Positions 50,842-59,411 of a stretch of DNA of 64,000 nt are shown in pieces. A program made the translations under genes and the position numbers. The notes under the pieces were generated by a model. The model was given only the letters and a program-made list of their open reading frames with translations. It searched no databases and had not been told where the DNA came from. The first letter of the stretch is position 1; every line of letters starts with the position of its first letter. Source of the DNA: a bacterium (GTDB lineage Bacteria > CG2-30-53-67 > CG2-30-70-394); contig JAJRSX010000183.1 in assembly GCA_024278555.1 (NCBI GenBank), positions 9,310 through 73,309 on the forward strand, read 5' to 3'.

Positions 50842-51162
50842 TTACCTGTCCTTTGTGGGGGGGGGGGTCACGGCACAGGATTGCGCGAAGTCGTCAGAGG
50901 CGAAGTATATGTAGGTGAGAAAATAATGTAGTTTGTTTCGCTGCTTGCGCAACCTCCAGTTATTCGGTCGTAAAAGGGGGCCGAAGGCGCATGGATGCTG
51001 GAGTTGCTCAAGTATGGTTCGAATTTGATCGTTGGACTCGGCTACAGCGGCGATAGTTGCGAGCTTCGGACGGAGACTTGTCCGGTAGGGGTTGCGTTCG
51101 ATGGCTTCCTTCAGCACGGTGAGATGGAGGCTTTCGCGCTGTGGCGATGGGGAGTTGTCCAT
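50842..51162 (-). CDS. Small hypothetical protein downstream of the glycosyltransferase
   Basis: This 106-residue protein begins 9 bp after the glycosyltransferase stop on the same strand. The N-terminal half is helical (LTVLKEAIERNPYRTSLRPK, then LEQLQHP) and the C-terminal half has aromatic residues (LHYFLTYIYFASDD). No family recognised. The small gap and codon use make it a plausible second gene of that operon. Confidence 0.5.
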   Translation of the reverse strand: MDNSPSPQRESLHLTVLKEAIERNPYRTSLRPKLATIAAVAESNDQIRTILEQLQHPCAFGPLLRPNNWRLRKQRNKLHYFLTYIYFASDDFAQSCAVTPPPTKDR

Positions 51163-51171
51163 TACAGTGCC

Positions 51172-52368
51172 CTACGGAGTGATGACCACGGTATCGGTGG
51201 TGGAGCGAAGTTCATAGCAGATTCCGCGCCAGCAGATCCTACGTGTTCCAAGGGAGTAGAGGGTGTTGATCAGGCTAAGTAATGAAGCGATTGGCGCCGC
51301 GAACATGTAGTGAAATCGGAGGCGTGAAAGCTCTTCGTTTAGTTGGGGTAACAAGTTCTGAATGGGCTTTAAGAGAAGCGCCGCATTGGCGATCTCCAGA
51401 GGGGCGAGGAGCAGGCACAGGGTACCGATTGCGGAGGTTTGCCCTCCATTGGTTACCCAAATCAACAGGCTGACGACGCCGTAGAAGAGTAGGAGGTTGG
51501 AGGCCGAGTGGGCAATTGCTGCGCCCCACCACAAGGGAGGGAAATAGACACGCGATATAACCGATTGACGGTTGGTAAACTCTATGGTGTCGGCGAGCGT
51601 GGAGGCTTCGTAGGAGACAGCAATGCAGGTCGGTACGAAGTGAAGTTGTAGCCCGAGTTCCCGTACGCCGAGAGTGAAGGGGAAATCATCGGAGACAGCG
51701 TACTCCCAGCGCTGGGCGATTCTTGCACGTCTGAATGTGTCGTACCGGATTGCCATTGCGCCGCCCCAGGCGAAGTTGCGTTTGGGGTCGACCAAGAAGG
51801 GAAGGGCGCCGGCGTTCCACGTGCTTCGCAGGATGGAGCCGAGGGTGGGGCGAGGAGGGTGGTACCAGCGAAAGCCGGTGGTGGCGCCAACTTGGGGGTT
51901 GGACAGGGGAACGATGAGCCGACGGACGAAGCCGGCATCGGGGCGAATGTCCGAGTCGAGGAAGACGAGGTATTCGGTGTCGTGGGGGGCCTCGCGCAGG
52001 GCAGCCAGTTGGTTGGTGAGTTTTTGTGCCCGTCTGTTGTTGACGCCGGCAACGATGAGTTGGGTATCAACCGTGGTGTCCTGCAGGAGTTTTTTGAGTG
52101 TCGAGTGGGCGGGATCCTCTGCGTGGGCGACGACAAAAATAAGATGTATGGACGGATAGTCTTGCTGGAGGAAGGCGCTGATGTTTTCTCGGAATCCCGG
52201 GTCCAGCCCCTTGCAGGGGATGATGAGAGTTGCCAGTCCATCGGGTGGTGTGGGGTCTTGCGTAGGGACGACTCGGATGCGACGGCGGAAGGAGAGTGTG
52301 AGAAGCAGGGGAATCGACCCCATGAGGAGGGTCAAGACCAGAGGGATCATACTCAGATGGATAGACAT
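51172..52368 (-). CDS. Family 2 glycosyltransferase, ceramide-glucosyltransferase/HpnI-like
   Basis: This 398-residue protein has an N-terminal membrane segment (SMIPLVLTLLMGSIPLLLTL), a GT-A domain with DSDIRPDAGFV and AVSDDFPFTLGVRELG, the acceptor-side motif NRQSVISRVY and three or four C-terminal membrane segments. This matches the GT21 / HpnI group, which glycosylates ceramide or hopanoid lipids. The substrate here is unknown. It belongs to the low-GC block with the GMC and AKR genes but on the opposite strand. Confidence 0.84.
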   Translation of the reverse strand: MSIHLSMIPLVLTLLMGSIPLLLTLSFRRRIRVVPTQDPTPPDGLATLIIPCKGLDPGFRENISAFLQQDYPSIHLIFVVAHAEDPAHSTLKKLLQDTTVDTQLIVAGVNNRRAQKLTNQLAALREAPHDTEYLVFLDSDIRPDAGFVRRLIVPLSNPQVGATTGFRWYHPPRPTLGSILRSTWNAGALPFLVDPKRNFAWGGAMAIRYDTFRRARIAQRWEYAVSDDFPFTLGVRELGLQLHFVPTCIAVSYEASTLADTIEFTNRQSVISRVYFPPLWWGAAIAHSASNLLLFYGVVSLLIWVTNGGQTSAIGTLCLLLAPLEIANAALLLKPIQNLLPQLNEELSRLRFHYMFAAPIASLLSLINTLYSLGTRRICWRGICYELRSTTDTVVITP

Positions 52369-52440
52369 GGCGGCTTTCCGTGGCGTGCGAGTCAGACCGC
52401 GACACTGAAAGCCTTATCGGCGGATTTCTTCGACAGAGCA

Positions 52441-52480
52441 AAAACAAAAAAGGAGGGGCGACCTTCGGGCCGCCCCTCCT
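52441..52480 (-). terminator. Rho-independent terminator of the PEP-CTERM gene
   Basis: AGGAGGGGCG pairs with CGCCCCTCCT around an inner TTCG loop region, followed on the minus strand by a T-rich run (TTTTTGTTTT). It lies 25 bp beyond the stop at 52505. Confidence 0.88.
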
Positions 52481-52504
52481 CGGGAACACACGCTGTCGGG
52501 GTGA

Positions 52505-53524
52505 TTACCGCCGCTGCCGACGGGCGACGCCCGCCAGTCCAACGAGGCCGAGGCCCATGAGGATCACGGTGCCAGGCTCTGGAATGCCCGTGGGGGCGAC
52601 AAGGACTGGATCGTTGGAGGCGAAGTACCAGGGAGACGTCTCGTCGCCCGTGCCCTGCCACGCACCGCCCATGAACGCACCGAGGTTCGCATCGAATCCG
52701 GCGAAGTCGTTGTTCTGGGTGAGTTCGCTATTGCCTACCAGGTGGTATCCGGGAGCAACACTGCGGCCATCGGTTCCCACCTCGTTGGGGTCGACCAAGT
52801 CTCCCCACATGTAGCTGGGGACGTTAAGGATGTTGTCCATTGCAAGCCATGCTTCACCCGCGAAACCGCCAAAGGCGGAGGCAATGGGAAGATGGCTGTA
52901 GGCGAAGCCGTCCGTGTCATCACCGTCGGCTCCGACGCCGAAGCTCAGCCAGGCGGTACCGTCGGTGGCCTTGTCCACATCGTCCTTCAGGTTGGCGGTC
53001 GTGACCTCGGCACCGAGGCCGGCACCCAGGCCCACGCCGTTAACCGGGACCGTGCCGTTGGACTCGAAGGGGGTGGCACCGGCGCCGCTGTCCACGTAGA
53101 ACCGCATCATCTCGCCGGCAGCCAGATCCAGTTTGCCAAACGGGTCGAAATCAGACGTCCCAAGCTCAAGATGGGTGTCGGTCGGGCTCCCTGGCACCGG
53201 TGCGGTGCTTGTAATCTTCTGCACGAAGTAGCCGGAGAACTGGTCCGTATTGGATTTATTCCACGTAGTAACACCGTTGACCGTTATCTCCTGGACGTCA
53301 ATGATCCCCACCAGATAGTCGCCGGCCTGCGCCTGGTGGCCGCCATGGGCCACCGCAAAGGGATCGGTCAGAAGATTCCCCGCTGAATCGTAGAGAACCT
53401 CGAAGTTCTTGAAAAAGATCTGGTTGTTGTTCCCGAACGAGAAGCTCGGCATGGCCTGGGCGGTGGTGCTCACCGCCAAACCTGCCGCCAGGGCGGCGGG
53501 TGCGAGGAATAGGTGTTTCTTCAT
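52505..53524 (-). CDS. PEP-CTERM sorting-domain protein
   Basis: From ATG 53524, with AGGAG seven bases upstream, this gives 339 residues. There is a signal peptide to about residue 24 (ends AQA) and an ectodomain starting NQIFFKNFEVLY that is shared with the large protein at 42840-46724. The C-terminal sorting signal is IPEPGTVILMGLGLVGLAGV followed by ARRQRR. Such proteins are cleaved at PEP by exosortase and placed on or outside the cell surface, often with exopolysaccharide. A sigma-54 promoter and a clear terminator frame it as a single-gene unit. Confidence 0.93.
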   Translation of the reverse strand: MKKHLFLAPAALAAGLAVSTTAQAMPSFSFGNNNQIFFKNFEVLYDSAGNLLTDPFAVAHGGHQAQAGDYLVGIIDVQEITVNGVTTWNKSNTDQFSGYFVQKITSTAPVPGSPTDTHLELGTSDFDPFGKLDLAAGEMMRFYVDSGAGATPFESNGTVPVNGVGLGAGLGAEVTTANLKDDVDKATDGTAWLSFGVGADGDDTDGFAYSHLPIASAFGGFAGEAWLAMDNILNVPSYMWGDLVDPNEVGTDGRSVAPGYHLVGNSELTQNNDFAGFDANLGAFMGGAWQGTGDETSPWYFASNDPVLVAPTGIPEPGTVILMGLGLVGLAGVARRQRR

Positions 53525-53596
53525 GATGGTTCTCCTTTTGATGGGTTGTGGATCGCCCGTGGTTGGGAACTGCGATTGAGTGAATACACCCACTCA

Positions 53597-53612
53597 TGCA
53601 GATTGCGTGCCA
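53597..53612 (-). promoter_or_regulatory. Sigma-54 promoter of the PEP-CTERM gene
   Basis: The minus strand reads TGGCACGCAATCTGCA, matching TGGCACG-N4-TTGCA in all but one position with correct spacing. The predicted start lies about 60 bp before the ATG. The rest of the gap 53613-53899 is AT-rich and non-coding. Confidence 0.8.
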
Positions 53613-53899
53613 GGTCGTGGGTGAGTTTCGGGTTGTGCGTCGGAGTTGTTGTAACGCATTGGTATTATTAGATTTAGATGCGGTTCACTTGGGTGCGCGA
53701 AGGGCGAGACGCGATTTCTGCTCCCCGGCGATGGCCGCCGGAGAGGAAAAATTGGAAAGGATGTCGACATGTCTATCGGGAAAAATGGCGGGAGGTCTGT
53801 TAAAGCCTTAAAAATCAATGCGTTAGTGTGTGTAAAGGGAGTCGACATTGGCCTCAGTGTTGCTGACATGGGGGTGGGAACGACTTATTCCGCAAGGAG

Positions 53900-56422
53900 T
53901 TATGGTACGGCTGTCCGGGCTGCGGGAATCGTATGGCGCCGGGGGCGGAGGGTGACGAGGAGCGCCGGCAGGAAGAGCAGGTCCGCCACCAACGCCGAGA
54001 CCATGGTGGTCGCCGTGAGAAGGCCGAAGTGGACGACGGGCATAAAGGAGGAGACCACCAGGACCACGAAGGCGAAGAAGAGGACCACCGAGGTGGAGGC
54101 CATGGCGCGACCGCGCAGGAGCAGGGTGTGGCGGACGGCCTCGACGGCGTCGGCCCCCTTGGCCCGGGTGGTGCGGTACTCGGCGAGGAAGTGGACGGTG
54201 TCGTCCACGGCGATACCGATGGCCACCGCGGAGATCATCGCGGTGGCGGGGTTGAGGGGGATCCCCGCCCACCCCATGAGGCCGAGGTTGAGGAGGATCG
54301 GGAGGAGATTCGGTGGCATGGCGATGAGGCCGTCGCGTAGCGATCGGAAGATGACGGCCACCATGGCGAAGATGAGGAGACTGGCCAGGGCCAGGGATTG
54401 GATCTGGGCGCTCATGATGGCGTTGATGAGGTTGACGGCGAGGAGGGAGTGGCCCGTGGTGCGGGTTTGACTGGACAGGTCGAGGGTGGCGAGGTGCTCC
54501 TTTGTGGCCTCCACGAGCCCCTTGAGCTCGGCGACGCCGTGGACGTGGACGCGGGCGTTGAGGCTCGCCCAGCTCGCGTCGTCGGTGAGGACGTCGCGGA
54601 TGTCGTTGCCGTCGTAGAGGAGCATGTACTGGGCGATGAGGTCGGCTGAGTCAGGAAGGGTGGAGTGGGCCGGGTCGTCGTCGTGGAAGGCGCGGTTCAT
54701 CGACTTCAGGTAGTCGGGGAGGCCTACCACCTTGTCCACCTCAGGGCGGTCGCGGAGCCAGGTTTCGATTTGCTCCTGTGCCTTCACCGCCTCCAAGGTG
54801 AGGAGGGCGTCGGGTTCGGTGCCCTTCAGGGAGATGTGCAGGTCCTCGGTCCCCGCAAGCCGCCGTTCTACCTCAAGGGTCTGGGTGACCGGCGGTGCGT
54901 CGGGGAAGAAGAACTCGAGGCCGTTGGTCTCCATCCGAAGGCGGGCCATACCGGCGGCGGCGACGGCGGCGATCAGGCCGGCGCCGAGGAGAATGGGGCG
55001 CGGGTGGTGGGTGACGAGGCGGGTGATGCCACCGAGGAGGTTGTCGAGGATGTCGCTCTTGAGGGGTTGGGCGTGGCGCCGGGAGATGGGGCGGCGGATG
55101 ATGACCAGGAGGGCCGGCAGGAGGGTGAAGGCCATGACCAGCGTGTACCCGGCGCCGAGGCTGGCGGCGAGCCCGAAGTGGCGGATGGGCCCCACCTGGC
55201 TGATTGCCAGTGAGCCGAAGCCGGCCATGGTGGTGAGGATCGCCGCGAGGCAGGGACGCCACAGGTCCTCGACTACGTGGGTAACGATGTGGGTGTTGTG
55301 GCGGGCGAGGTGGTCGATGCGGCCGAGGTGGTCGAGCCAGGTGGCGATCTCGGCGCTGAGGGCCGGGTCGGCCGGTGGTTCGACATCGGCCGGCTGGGTG
55401 TCGGGCACCCCGCCGGCGAGGCGCCCCTGCCACTGGCTCATGAGCTCTGCGGCGCCGGGTGTGGGGTCCGCGGGCGCTTCCGCGGGGAGTGGCGCCGCGT
55501 CCCCCATGGGGAGTGCCCCGGTGAGGAGCTGCTCGTGGTAGTCGGTGAGGAGGTGGATGGCGAGGCCGATCCCGGTGGCCATCATCAGGGCCGGGAGGAT
55601 CGAGGTCACCATGTTGTTCGTCCCCCCTACGAGGACGAGGGCGGCCATCCCCCCGGCCATGGCACACCCCACCAGAAGCGAGGGGAGGAGGATCCCCAGG
55701 GGGTGGCGGAAGAGGAGCAGCAGGATGAGGAGCATGAGGCCGACGCACAGGGGCATGAGGCGGCCCATGTCGCGGTTGAGGTAGGCGCCGAGGTAATAGT
55801 CGGTCACCTGCCGGCCGGCGATGGCGAAGCTCCGCTCGGGATGTTCCAGGGGGCGGAGCTGTGCCTCGATCGTCTCTACAAGGCGGGCGCGGGCGGTGTC
55901 GGTGGTCGCCTCCGCCGCCATCTCGACGATGATTCCGGCGCTCTTGTGGTCCGCGGAGACGACGCCGCGGAAGTAGAGGGGCTTGCTCAGGGCGCGGTGG
56001 CGCAGGGCGGCGAGCGTTGCCGGGTCATCGGGGATCTCCTCAAGGAAGGGCTCCACGAGGAACTCTCCCCGGCCGCCGCGGATATCCTCCACATTGGTGA
56101 GGCTGGTGACCTTTTCTACCCCATCGAGGTCGGCGAGCCAGTCGGTGAGGTGGGCGAGGATAGCGAGGTTCTCGTGGGTAAAGAGCTCACCGCACGTCAT
56201 GGTCACGACGAAGAAGTCGTGGGTGTCAAAGGCCTCCTTGTAGGCGTCGAAGAACTGCTGATCCGGGTCGTCGGCGAGCTCGAAGATTTTCGAAGAGTTG
56301 TCCGAGCGGACCTGTGAGGCCGGTACGGCGAGGAGGCCGTTGACCACGACGCAGAGCAGCAGCGTCCACCACGGGTGGCGGATCGGCCAGGTGAGCCACC
56401 GCGGTGGGGCAGGGGTGCTCAT
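53900..56422 (-). CDS. RND-superfamily (MMPL/SSD-type) exporter
   Basis: This 840-residue inner-membrane protein has twelve predicted membrane segments in two halves. Each half begins with one segment, then a large periplasmic domain, then a cluster of five (for example LMPLCVGLMLLILLLLF and ALASLLIFAMVAVIFRSL). An extra loop of about 90 residues (SQWQGRLAGGVPDTQPAD region) sits in the middle. Proteins of this type move lipids or hydrophobic molecules and are usually encoded with a DUF1302-like beta-barrel and a LolA-like protein, both found just upstream on the same strand here. The substrate is unknown. Confidence 0.88.
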   Translation of the reverse strand: MSTPAPPRWLTWPIRHPWWTLLLCVVVNGLLAVPASQVRSDNSSKIFELADDPDQQFFDAYKEAFDTHDFFVVTMTCGELFTHENLAILAHLTDWLADLDGVEKVTSLTNVEDIRGGRGEFLVEPFLEEIPDDPATLAALRHRALSKPLYFRGVVSADHKSAGIIVEMAAEATTDTARARLVETIEAQLRPLEHPERSFAIAGRQVTDYYLGAYLNRDMGRLMPLCVGLMLLILLLLFRHPLGILLPSLLVGCAMAGGMAALVLVGGTNNMVTSILPALMMATGIGLAIHLLTDYHEQLLTGALPMGDAAPLPAEAPADPTPGAAELMSQWQGRLAGGVPDTQPADVEPPADPALSAEIATWLDHLGRIDHLARHNTHIVTHVVEDLWRPCLAAILTTMAGFGSLAISQVGPIRHFGLAASLGAGYTLVMAFTLLPALLVIIRRPISRRHAQPLKSDILDNLLGGITRLVTHHPRPILLGAGLIAAVAAAGMARLRMETNGLEFFFPDAPPVTQTLEVERRLAGTEDLHISLKGTEPDALLTLEAVKAQEQIETWLRDRPEVDKVVGLPDYLKSMNRAFHDDDPAHSTLPDSADLIAQYMLLYDGNDIRDVLTDDASWASLNARVHVHGVAELKGLVEATKEHLATLDLSSQTRTTGHSLLAVNLINAIMSAQIQSLALASLLIFAMVAVIFRSLRDGLIAMPPNLLPILLNLGLMGWAGIPLNPATAMISAVAIGIAVDDTVHFLAEYRTTRAKGADAVEAVRHTLLLRGRAMASTSVVLFFAFVVLVVSSFMPVVHFGLLTATTMVSALVADLLFLPALLVTLRPRRHTIPAARTAVP

Positions 56423-56756
56423 GGGTGGGGGTTGGGGGGGCGCGGGTGGGGGGAGGACTGCGGGAGCCTGATACGGGTGTGGTAGGGGGTCGTGTCAGGG
56501 GAGTCAAGGCGGGTCATTTTCCTTATCGGTGGAGCGCAAGGTTTTCCACGGGGCGGGAAGTGCGAAGGGGGAGGGTGGTGGGTGGGAGAGGCCCGGGAGG
56601 ATGGGCAAGCCGGCAGGGATCTGCATGCCGCCTGCACGCGAATCGGACCCCCGGGGGCGGGGGCATCGAAAGAGGTGGAGCGGTCAGGAGGGCAGCAGCC
56701 TGGAAGGCGGGTTTGCGTGAGCTATCTACGGTAGACTCAGCGCCAACTGTTGGAGA
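56423..56756. other. G-rich intergenic region
   Basis: This 334-bp gap between the divergent RND exporter and MNT genes is strongly G-rich on this strand, with no repeat family seen elsewhere in the window. It must contain the promoter of the MNT-HEPN pair and any separate promoter of the RND gene. Confidence 0.5.
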
Positions 56757-57101
56757 GTGGTAGGTAGACTCGAGGTGCCCGTGAACGAGCCATTACGCGA
56801 AAGGCTGGGGCAGACCCTTCGGCCGATCTTGCAGCGCTACGGCATCCGCCGAGCGATACTTTTTGGTTCGATGGCGCGCGGTGATCTGTCGCGCCACAGC
56901 GATGTCGATCTGATCCTCGTGCAGGAGACGGAGAAGCGGTTCCTCGATCGGTACGACGGGATCCTGGCGGAGATCACGACGGCACTCGGGGGGCGTGCGG
57001 TGGACCTGCTCATCTACACGCCCGAGGAGCTGGCGGCGGTCGCCGACCGCCCCTTCGTGGCGACGGCATTGGAGGAGGGAGAGGTGGTCTATGAGTCGTG
57101 A
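56757..57101 (+). CDS. MNT-type minimal nucleotidyltransferase (antitoxin)
   Basis: From GTG 56757 this gives 114 residues; GTG codons at 56775 and 56781 are alternatives, the last giving a start of NEPLRERLG typical of the family. The catalytic motif LFGSMARGDLSRHSDVDL is intact. MNT antitoxins neutralise HEPN RNase toxins by adding AMP to them. It overlaps the HEPN gene by 11 bp. Confidence 0.9.
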   Translation: MVGRLEVPVNEPLRERLGQTLRPILQRYGIRRAILFGSMARGDLSRHSDVDLILVQETEKRFLDRYDGILAEITTALGGRAVDLLIYTPEELAAVADRPFVATALEEGEVVYES

Positions 57102-57507
57102 GAAGAGTCGACACCAGGCGCAGCGATGGCTGGTGACCGCGGAAGGTGACCTGGAGACCGCGAAGATCCTGCTCCGGGAGGGGGTGTATGCCCACGCCTG
57201 TTTTCACGCCCAGCAGGCGGGAGAGAAGGCGTTGAAGGCCCTCTGGTACCTGGTGGATGGAGATCCCTGGGGCCACTCGGTCCAGAAGCTGGTGGAGGCG
57301 TTCCCCGAGCGTGATGACCTCCCCGATGTGGATCACTGGGTGGAACAGGCGGCCATCCTCGACAAGTTCTATATCCCCACCCGCTATCCCAACGGTCTGC
57401 CCGATCTCACCCCGGCCGATGTCTATCGGGAGCGTGATGGGCTCCAGGGGGTGGAGGTCGCTGCTGCCCTCGTGGCGGCATGCCGCGAGTGGTTGGAAGG
57501 GCATTGA
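57091..57507 (+). CDS. HEPN-domain protein (toxin partner of MNT)
   Basis: This 138-residue all-helical protein has the HEPN core signature AHACFHAQQAGEKALKALWY and a following LVEAFPERDDLPDV segment. With the MNT gene in front it forms a HEPN-MNT (type VII) toxin-antitoxin pair. I could not assign the catalytic R-x4-6-H motif with certainty. The pair runs against the flanking export genes. Confidence 0.88.
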   Translation: MSREKSRHQAQRWLVTAEGDLETAKILLREGVYAHACFHAQQAGEKALKALWYLVDGDPWGHSVQKLVEAFPERDDLPDVDHWVEQAAILDKFYIPTRYPNGLPDLTPADVYRERDGLQGVEVAAALVAACREWLEGH

Positions 57508-57920
57508 TTGTGCCGGTCGGCGAAAAGCGCCCCCCGGCGCACCGGGCCCTCTTCGTATCTCTTCGTGTCCCTTCGTGGACAACCCAACCGGCCGAAGCGC
57601 CAGGGCGACTGGCGGGCGGGTTCGAGGTCGAAGCTCGCTCCTCCGCCATCCCCCCTCTACTTTTCTACCCTCTACTCCCTACCCCCGTTCCGCCCTTCCG
57701 TGTCGTTCCGTGGATTCCGTGGCGACGTCGGTGCGCCGCGCTGCGCTTGGCGCACCCTACTGAGGTTTCTGTTCCCCTTCGTGACTTTCGTGCTCTTCGT
57801 GGTTTTGTCCCCTTTCAGGTGACTCGCCAAGGGGCCACGCCCCCACGACGCCGGTGGTCTCGACCTTCACCCTGTGGGTGAACGGCCCCAGGATTACCGT
57901 TGAGCCCCGTCTCCCTCGGC
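57508..57920. repeat. Intergenic region with CTTCGTG-type short repeats
   Basis: No gene is seen in this 413-bp gap. It contains several near copies of CTTCGTG spaced 8-12 bp apart (CTTCGTATCTCTTCGTGTCC near 57550 and TTCGTGACTTTCGTGCTCTT near 57780). A similar run (CTTCGTGGTCTTCGTGGTTT) lies at about 19154. This looks like a low-order dispersed repeat common in bacterial intergenic DNA. Confidence 0.6.
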
Positions 57921-59312
57921 TCAAAACCCGATTGTCGCCATCACGTACCCCTGGTCGTTGGCGGTGAAGGCGCCGAGGGCGGTGTGCTTGTTGCCGGTGA
58001 AGAGCTCCAGACCCGCCTCGACGGTGAGGTGGTCGTTCACCTTGTACTCGACCCGCGGTCGCAGGTAGCTGGCGTTGTCGCCGAGGTCCCAGGCGGCATA
58101 GAAGGCGGGGGTGAGGGTGCCGGCGAGGAGGTCGTACTGGAGGGTAGCGACCACGGTCGCCGCCTGTTTGCCGACGAAGAGCAGCGATCCGGATTCCTCC
58201 ACCCACTGCTGGACGACCTGGAGGTTGCCGTAGAAGGCGTCCCGGGTGAGGTCGGCGCCGACGCCGATGAGGGTCTGGTCCGCCTCGTACACGGTGATGC
58301 TCCCGTCCGCCGCCTGCCCCTGGTACTGGGCGCCGAGGGTGCGGGCGACCTCGGCGCGGACGCCGTAGTCGCCGAGGGTCGTCTCCAGCTCGCCGCCCAC
58401 GGTGACCACCCACGGGTAGTCGGCGGCCACCGCCGAGTCGGCGGCGAGGAGCGCCGCCCGCACCGCGGGCCCGGCGAGGGGGTCGGCGAGGGTGGCGGCG
58501 GTCGCCTCCGGGTCGAAGAGGGCGGCCAGCGTCGGGGCGTCGCCGCGGAAGACCGGGAAGCGCTGGTGGTAGACGAGTCCGTCGATGGCGAAGTCGACGT
58601 CGCCGATGGTGGAGCGGAGGCGCGCGCCGACCTCCGTGTCGCCCCAGCCCGGGGCGTTCACGTCGACGGCGAGGTCGTTGAAGCGGCGTGCTAGATCGAC
58701 GTCGGCGGCGGTGGCCGCGGCGCCCGCCTGCCGGTTGTGGCGGAAGAGGGCCCAGTCGGAGTCGAAGAAGGGGATGCGGTGGATGAAGGGGCGCGGCAGG
58801 ACGAGGAGCTCGACGGTGGTGTCACCGAAGTAGGCCTCCGCCTCCACCATCGGCACGGCGAGCTTGCGGTCGTCGAGCCACGGGATGATGAACTGGTCCA
58901 TGTCTTGCGGGTTGACGTTGTCGGTGAGGACCAGCTCGTCCATCTTTCCCCACTTGACGATCTGGTTGCCCACCCTCACGGCGAACCGCTCCTGTTCGTA
59001 ACGGAGGTACGCCTCGCGCAGGTCGATATCGACGTCGTTGCGCGTGTCTCCCTTGCCGAAGAAGCCGCCGTCGCCGAAGGAGTCGCCCTGGATCCGCCCC
59101 TCCACCTTCCACCGCCACGGGTCGCCGAGGGCGCCGTCGGCGGTGACATCGAGCTGGCTGCGGGCGTCCCAGTGGTCCTCGAACGCCTCGTCGTGGCGCA
59201 GGTCGGAGGCGCCCTGGAGAGTGAGCACCGACTTCAGCTCGGTGGCGTGGCCGGGAACCGCGAGGACGAGAGCGAGCAGGAGCGCGGTGGAGAGGGGGGT
59301 GAGTTTCGCCAT
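57921..59312 (-). CDS. Outer-membrane beta-barrel protein, DUF1302-like
   Basis: This 463-residue protein has a signal peptide (about residues 1-23, ending GHA) and alternating beta strands throughout. Key blocks are VDIDLREAYLRYEQERFAVR, VGNQIVKWGKMDELVL and NPQDMDQFIIPW, and the terminal strand QGYVMATIGF ends in the aromatic residue used for barrel assembly. The WGKMDE...NP pattern is characteristic of DUF1302-like porins found with RND exporters. It likely forms the outer-membrane part of the export system. Confidence 0.82.
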   Translation of the reverse strand: MAKLTPLSTALLLALVLAVPGHATELKSVLTLQGASDLRHDEAFEDHWDARSQLDVTADGALGDPWRWKVEGRIQGDSFGDGGFFGKGDTRNDVDIDLREAYLRYEQERFAVRVGNQIVKWGKMDELVLTDNVNPQDMDQFIIPWLDDRKLAVPMVEAEAYFGDTTVELLVLPRPFIHRIPFFDSDWALFRHNRQAGAAATAADVDLARRFNDLAVDVNAPGWGDTEVGARLRSTIGDVDFAIDGLVYHQRFPVFRGDAPTLAALFDPEATAATLADPLAGPAVRAALLAADSAVAADYPWVVTVGGELETTLGDYGVRAEVARTLGAQYQGQAADGSITVYEADQTLIGVGADLTRDAFYGNLQVVQQWVEESGSLLFVGKQAATVVATLQYDLLAGTLTPAFYAAWDLGDNASYLRPRVEYKVNDHLTVEAGLELFTGNKHTALGAFTANDQGYVMATIGF

Positions 59313-59411
59313 GGCGACCTCTGTGTCGGGGAATGGGGAGCGGGGAGTCGATACGACCTGGGAACGACTTCGTGGGGGTGCGGCCTTGGGAGGTAGAGAG
59401 AGCCGCGGCGG

